Assembly (NCBI GenBank): GCA_039815415.1
Contig: JBCBZH010000122.1
Location: 1 to 11,795 of the forward strand
Direction of reading: 5' to 3'
DNA: 11,795 nt
From: JBCBZH01 sp039815415
GTDB lineage: Bacteria; Bacteroidota; Rhodothermia; Rhodothermales; Rubricoccaceae
The notes under the pieces were generated by a model, which had not been told where the DNA came from, did not search any database, and saw only the letters and a program-made list of their open reading frames with translations. Positions 8,215-11,795 of this stretch are shown here, one piece after another. A program made the translations under genes and the position numbers. Each line of letters begins with the position of its first letter. Position 1 is the stretch's first letter.

Positions 8215-9180
8215 CTAGACGGGCTGGCGAAGAATCGCGTCTACCTCCGCCATCTCGGCATCGGTCAGTCGCCAGCTCGAGGCGGCCACGTTGCCATGGA
8301 CCTGAGAGGGCTTGGTCGCCCCAGCAATCACAGACGCAACCGGCCCATGCGCGAGCAGCCACGAGAACGCCAGATCGAGGAGCGTATGACCGTGCGACTC
8401 TGCGAAGCCAATCAGGCGCTCGACTGTCGTCAAGTTCTCGTCGGTCAGCAGCCTGTCACCCATCGACGCGAAGCGTGTGCCGTTGTCCGTATCCAGCCGG
8501 GAGCCTTCCGGCACGGCGTCGCCCTTCCGGTACTTGCCCGTCAGGAGGCCGCTCTTGAGCGGGAAGTAGGGCACGAAGGCCACGTCCAGTTCGGCGCAGG
8601 CATCCAGCACACCGTCCTCTTCGGGCTGGCGGTGGAGCAGGCTGTACTCGTTCTGAACCGACACGAACCGGACCTCGTCGGCCACGGCGTCCGCCTCGCG
8701 GAGCTGGGCCTCTGAAAACCCTGAGCAACCAATCTCGCGCACGAGACCATCATCTACGAGCTGGCGAAGCGCGCCGAGCGTGTCGGCGATGGGTGTGTTC
8801 TCATCCGGCCGATGGAGAATGGTTAGGTCGATCCAGTCGGTGCCGAGGCGCTTCAGACTGGCCTCGGCGGAAGCGCGAACGCCGTCGGGCGCATCGTGGC
8901 CGTGGAACCCAAACTTGGTCGCCAGCACGATGTCCGTGCGCCGGGCACCGAGGGCACGGCCCAGGATCTCCTCGCTCCGGCCCTCGCCGTACAGCTCGGC
9001 GGTGTCGAAGTGGGTGATCCCGGCGTCAAGCGCGGCGTGGACAACCGCGTGCGACTGCGCCTCGTCGATCTTCCAGCCGAAGTTGTTACAGCCCACGCCG
9101 ACAGTGGAAACGTCGAGGGAGCCGATGCGGCGCGTGTCCAGGAGATCCTGCGGTGCGTGAGGGGCCGGTCTCACGAGCAC
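8215..9180 (-). CDS. Aldo/keto reductase
   Basis: A 321-residue NAD(P)H-dependent oxidoreductase of the aldo/keto reductase superfamily with a TIM-barrel fold; the substrate is not predictable. The catalytic tetrad is present: Asp59 and Tyr64 in FDTAELYG, Lys89 in ATKFGF and His123 in LTILHRPD. Other family marks are the early GVGCNNFG strand, REIGCSGFS (148-156), NEYSLLHR and the C-terminal cofactor segment SVIAGATKPSQV. It resembles the AKR subfamily of general stress or Gcy-like proteins. The start is a GTG at 9180, only 19 bp after the kinase stop, preceded by a weak GGTAG; the gene is probably translated from the kinase transcript. Close to its 3' end (8269-8281) it contains the 13-base repeat core in frame, coding part of the SSWRL segment. 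Confidence 0.93.
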   Translation of the reverse strand: MLVRPAPHAPQDLLDTRRIGSLDVSTVGVGCNNFGWKIDEAQSHAVVHAALDAGITHFDTAELYGEGRSEEILGRALGARRTDIVLATKFGFHGHDAPDGVRASAEASLKRLGTDWIDLTILHRPDENTPIADTLGALRQLVDDGLVREIGCSGFSEAQLREADAVADEVRFVSVQNEYSLLHRQPEEDGVLDACAELDVAFVPYFPLKSGLLTGKYRKGDAVPEGSRLDTDNGTRFASMGDRLLTDENLTTVERLIGFAESHGHTLLDLAFSWLLAHGPVASVIAGATKPSQVHGNVAASSWRLTDAEMAEVDAILRQPV

Positions 9181-9199
9181 CTACCGAACCAGGTTCTCG

Positions 9200-10723
9200 C
9201 TACGCCACTTCCCGGTCCGGCTGGGCGTCTCGAGCGGGCGTCCGCGATGGCAGCCCGGCGATGGGCAGCGTGAGCGTGAATGTGGAGCCGGAGCCCAGCA
9301 CACTCTCCACGCGCACGGACCCGCCGTGCAGCTCGGCGATGCGCTTGACGATCGCCAGCCCGAGGCCAGCACCGCCGCCGGTCGGGCGGGACTCGTCGGC
9401 CCGGACGAAGCGCTCGAAGACGCGTGGCACCACCTCAGGTGCGATGCCCTCGCCAGAGTCGCGCACGGCCACGGACACCGTCCCGCCATCGGCACGGGCG
9501 ACCTCCACCTCGACGGTCCCACCTGCAGGCGTGTGCCGCAGCGCGTTGTCGAGCAGGTTCGCGAGTGCGCGCTCTACGAGCCCGCCGTCGAGCGTGACGA
9601 GTGGAATCGAGCTGGCGCGAATGGATAGCGCCACGTCGCGGGCCGCCGCTATGGACTGCGTCTCAGCGACCACGTCGTGGGCCAGTTCGTCGAGAGCCGT
9701 TGGCTCTGGCGTAGCGCGAACCTCGGCGGCATCGAACCGGGCGAGGTCGAACAGGTCGGTCACCAGCGACGAGAGGCGTTCCGAGGACCGGAGGGCGCGT
9801 TCGACATGGCGTTCGCGGTCGTCGGCGTCGAGGCGGGGTCCCATCATCTCGAGGGTCTCGAGGTGGCCCCGGAGCGCGGCCAGCGGGCTACGGAGGTCGT
9901 GACTCACATTTGCCACCAGCTCGCGGCGGAGCGCGTCGGTGCGGGCCAGGGATTCGATCTGGGCCTGGATGCGCGTCGCCATCCGGTTGAAGGCACCACC
10001 AAGACGCGCCACTTCGTCCGTCCCTGAATCCTGGGCGCGGACGCTGTGCGCCCCGCGCTCAAACGACCCGACCGTTTCGGTGAGTCGTTCCAGACGACGC
10101 GAGAGGACGCGGAACAAGATCAGACCGAGCACGGCGGTGACGCCCAGCGCCATTCCAAGACCACGCCCCAGCGAGCTGGCGAGGGCCTGCCGCCGAATGT
10201 CGGTAGCGACCGCGTCGTAGCGTTCGCCCTGCAGAATGAGGTAGAGGTAGCACCCCTCCTCGCCCATGATGCGGATGGGGGCCACGCTGAACGGGCGCCT
10301 CGCCTCGGGCCGCGCCGGGTCCACCCCCAACACCGGAAGGTCGGCCCCAGCCATCATCCGGTCCATCGGAGCCGTCTCCACCATCTCGATAAGCGGGCGG
10401 CGGCGCGCGTCCGAGAACCAGCTCTTGATCATGCCGTCGCCGCCGAGCAGGTACACATCCATGCGGCGGTTGACTTGCGTCAGCCCGTCGATCATCTGCT
10501 GCAGCCTCTCCTCGTCAATGTCGGTCTCGAGGTAGGGCTGGAACCGGGGCGCCAGCGCGCGGGCGAGATCGCGATGGAGTGCTTGGTCGGCCACGACGGC
10601 CGCGCGCTCGGCGGCCCGGTCGGTGAGCAGCACGAGGGCCGCGCCGAGCCCGGCCAGGAGTGCCAGGAACAGCACGCTCAGCCGAACGCTGAATCGGCTC
10701 CAGAAGGGGATGGTATCAGTCAT
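9200..10723 (-). CDS. Two-component sensor histidine kinase (HAMP-HisKA-HATPase)
   Basis: A 507-residue inner-membrane sensor kinase. Membrane segments lie at about 12-34 and 183-205 and enclose an extracytoplasmic sensor region of about 145 residues that I cannot assign to a known domain. A HAMP linker follows (about 206-260, with GAFNRMATRIQ). The dimerisation/phosphoacceptor helix contains LVANVSHDLRSPLAAL with His275. The ATP-binding part has the N box ALANLLDNALRHTPAGG (389-393), G1 RDSGEGI (421-427), the F box FERFVRAD and G2 GGAGLGLAIVK (449-459). All catalytic boxes are intact. The partner is the OmpR-type regulator upstream on the same strand. I chose ATG 10723 because residues upstream in the same frame (to 10822) translate an intergenic repeat rather than protein; MTDTIPFWSRFSVRLSVLF is a normal kinase N-terminus. 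The downstream aldo/keto reductase follows by 19 bp. Confidence 0.95.
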   Translation of the reverse strand: MTDTIPFWSRFSVRLSVLFLALLAGLGAALVLLTDRAAERAAVVADQALHRDLARALAPRFQPYLETDIDEERLQQMIDGLTQVNRRMDVYLLGGDGMIKSWFSDARRRPLIEMVETAPMDRMMAGADLPVLGVDPARPEARRPFSVAPIRIMGEEGCYLYLILQGERYDAVATDIRRQALASSLGRGLGMALGVTAVLGLILFRVLSRRLERLTETVGSFERGAHSVRAQDSGTDEVARLGGAFNRMATRIQAQIESLARTDALRRELVANVSHDLRSPLAALRGHLETLEMMGPRLDADDRERHVERALRSSERLSSLVTDLFDLARFDAAEVRATPEPTALDELAHDVVAETQSIAAARDVALSIRASSIPLVTLDGGLVERALANLLDNALRHTPAGGTVEVEVARADGGTVSVAVRDSGEGIAPEVVPRVFERFVRADESRPTGGGAGLGLAIVKRIAELHGGSVRVESVLGSGSTFTLTLPIAGLPSRTPARDAQPDREVA

Positions 10724-10764
10724 GCGGCTAGTGGCTTCCGAGGTGGCGTCGATGCCCACCCAGA

Positions 10765-10935
10765 TGTCATCCTGAGCAGAATGAGCGCAGGCGAATGACG
10801 CCGAAGGATCTGTGCCGGGCACGTCGAGTGTGGGCTCTCGGCGTTGAACCTGAGAGAGCGTCGCACCACAGATCCCTGAATCAAGTTCAGGGCAGTCTCT
10901 TCGACTCCGGGCTGCGCCCTCCGCTCAGGATGACA
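10765..10935. repeat. Intergenic inverted repeat of the GTCATCCTGAGC...GAAGGATCT type
   Basis: Outer arms TGTCATCCTGAGC (10765-10777) and GCTCAGGATGACA (10923-10935) are perfect 13-base inverted repeats. Inner arms GGATCTGTG (10806-10814) and CACAGATCC (10867-10875) pair perfectly over 9 bases. A third hairpin, CCCTGAA-TCAAG-TTCAGGG, spans 10874-10892. The sequence resembles a widespread intergenic element found in several phyla whose false translations read like 'CHPERSEG'; a frame here reads CHPERRAQPG. The two sides between the arms have diverged. It fills most of the 267-bp spacer between the response regulator and its kinase. Confidence 0.8.
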
Positions 10936-10959
10936 TGGATTGAAATGTTTAACACATCC

Positions 10960-10972
10960 CTCGAGCTGGCGA
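10960..10972. repeat. Half-site of the TCGCCAGCTCGAG repeat family
   Basis: CTCGAGCTGGCGA is the exact complement-strand form of the 13-base family core, 18 bases from the response regulator stop and 24 bases from the large inverted repeat. There is no partner arm beside it. Confidence 0.6.
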
Positions 10973-10990
10973 GACATGAGAGGGTAGTGG

Positions 10991-11692
10991 CTACGCATCA
11001 GCCCCCTCTGCGAAGCGATAGCCGATGCCCCAAACGGTCTGCACGTACGTCGGGCTGGCGGGGTCGGGCTCGATCTTCGCACGCAGGCGGTTGATGTGCG
11101 TGTTGACGGTGTGCGCGTAGCCCGAGAATTGAACGCCCCAGACCGTATCGAGCAGTTCCTGACGCGAGAACGCGCGGCCGGGGTGGCGCGCGAACAGCAG
11201 CAGCAGATCCAGCTCCTTGGCCGTCAGCTCGACGGGTTGCCCACCGCGGCTCACATGACGATCGTGGGGACGCACCGCCAGCTCGCCGAAGGACAGAGTC
11301 TCGTCGGCGTCCTCGGGCGGGCGTTCGTAGTCCACGCGCCGGAGCAGGGCGCGGACACGCGCCACCACCTCGCGGACGGAGAACGGCTTGGGCACGTAGT
11401 CGTCAGCGCCGCACTCGAGGCCCCGGACGCGGTCCTCTTCAGAGCCTCGGGCGGTTAGCATCAGCACCGGCACGGTGCGTCCGGCCTCGCGCAGCTGCTC
11501 ACAGACCTCTACGCCGGTCAAGCCCGGCAGCATCCAGTCAAGCACAAGGGCGTCGTAGCTCGTCGCCAGGGCTTTCTGGAGCGCCAGCGCGCCGTCGCCC
11601 ACCACCTCGACCTCGAACCCAGCATCGGACAGGTGGAGATCGAGGAGGTCGGCGAGATCCGTATCGTCTTCGACGACGAGGAGCGAGGACAT
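10991..11692 (-). CDS. OmpR/PhoB-family response regulator
   Basis: A 233-residue DNA-binding response regulator, cytoplasmic partner of the kinase downstream. The receiver domain (about 1-118) has the acidic pair in VVEDD (Asp9, Asp10), the phosphoacceptor Asp52 in LVLDWMLPG, Thr80 in LMLTARG and Lys102 in YVPKPFSVRE; all key residues are intact. A linker leads to a winged-helix C-terminal domain with VELTAKELDLLLLFARHPG, the recognition-helix region HTVNTHINRLRAKIE and the closing wing YVQTVWGIGYRF. The signal sensed and target genes are not known. ATG 11692 gives MSSLLVVEDD; a GTG three codons upstream (11701) is an alternative. No Shine-Dalgarno sequence is evident. The promoter must lie in the last 100 bases of the window or beyond. 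Confidence 0.96.
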   Translation of the reverse strand: MSSLLVVEDDTDLADLLDLHLSDAGFEVEVVGDGALALQKALATSYDALVLDWMLPGLTGVEVCEQLREAGRTVPVLMLTARGSEEDRVRGLECGADDYVPKPFSVREVVARVRALLRRVDYERPPEDADETLSFGELAVRPHDRHVSRGGQPVELTAKELDLLLLFARHPGRAFSRQELLDTVWGVQFSGYAHTVNTHINRLRAKIEPDPASPTYVQTVWGIGYRFAEGADA

Positions 11693-11795
11693 GGTGGGCA
11701 CGGTCAGTGGATGCGAGAAAGACGAGTGCGGCGAACTGGTGATTTCAGAATTCTCAGGTACAGGCGTGCGGCGCCCAGCCTCTACGAAAGCCGGG
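11693..11795 (-). promoter_or_regulatory. Upstream region of the response regulator, probable promoter
   Basis: About 100 bases upstream of the regulator to the window edge. It contains a slightly AT-richer patch with the 8-base palindrome AGAATTCT, but I could not find a confident promoter match. It is assigned only from its position before the first gene of the regulator-kinase group. Confidence 0.3.

Noticed and set aside
10046..10798. 250-residue plus-strand open frame over the kinase N-terminal region
   Set aside because: It is antisense to the kinase and ends inside the inverted repeat. It is rich in His and Arg with no recognisable fold.
10720..11082. 120-residue minus-strand frame containing CHPERRAQPG
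   Set aside because: It is a translation of the intergenic inverted repeat plus an alternative frame of the response regulator, a known type of false protein.
11746..11756. AGAATTCT palindrome upstream of the response regulator as an autoregulatory operator
   Set aside because: A single 8-base palindrome, with no direct repeats of the kind OmpR-family regulators usually bind, is too weak to call.

Overview
This is a GC-rich bacterial chromosomal segment. Several traits fit a member of the Bacteroidota/Rhodothermota group (Rubricoccaceae or Salinibacter-like): high GC, few recognisable Shine-Dalgarno sequences before well-supported starts, a large Sortilin/Vps10-type BNR protein, a Tat-signal class V aminotransferase, and an intergenic inverted repeat of the 'GTCATCCTGAGC...GAAGGATCT' kind. 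The taxonomic placement is an inference from gene content, not a marker-gene result.

Layout. 1-1238 (-): 5' part of a secreted BNR/Asp-box beta-propeller protein that runs off the left edge. 1239-1454: divergent intergenic region with a perfect 17-bp stem-loop. 1455-2750 (+): Tat-signal PLP-dependent class V aminotransferase, followed at 2818-3222 by a small SnoaL/DUF4440-like protein. 3255-4673 (-): 472-residue protein with TerB-like acidic helical repeats and two PH-like beta regions. 4762-4987 (-): decayed gene of a small Cys-containing 'NVYNLSAM' family, broken by two frameshifts and with lost cysteines. 5090-5800 (+): small secreted outer-membrane beta-barrel-like protein. 5913-6137 (-): amphi-Trp domain protein. 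6243-8102 (-): translational GTPase TypA/BipA. 8215-9180 (-): aldo/keto reductase. 9200-10723 (-): sensor histidine kinase. 10991-11692 (-): OmpR/PhoB-type response regulator.

The right half reads leftwards: response regulator, kinase, aldo/keto reductase, then typA and the amphi-Trp gene. The kinase and aldo/keto reductase are 19 bp apart and probably co-transcribed. The regulator and kinase clearly belong together but are separated by 267 bp of repeat DNA.

The most distinctive feature outside the genes is a short palindromic element with core TCGCCAGCTCGAG. It occurs as perfect palindromes, as stem-loops with a spacer, or as half-sites in six of the nine complete intergenic spacers. A second, unrelated inverted repeat (10765-10935) lies between the response regulator and the kinase. 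I found no CRISPR array, tRNA, rRNA, transposase or phage gene. No defence or biosynthetic system is evident. The items most worth a second look are the repeat families, the decayed cysteine-motif gene and the TerB/PH-like protein.
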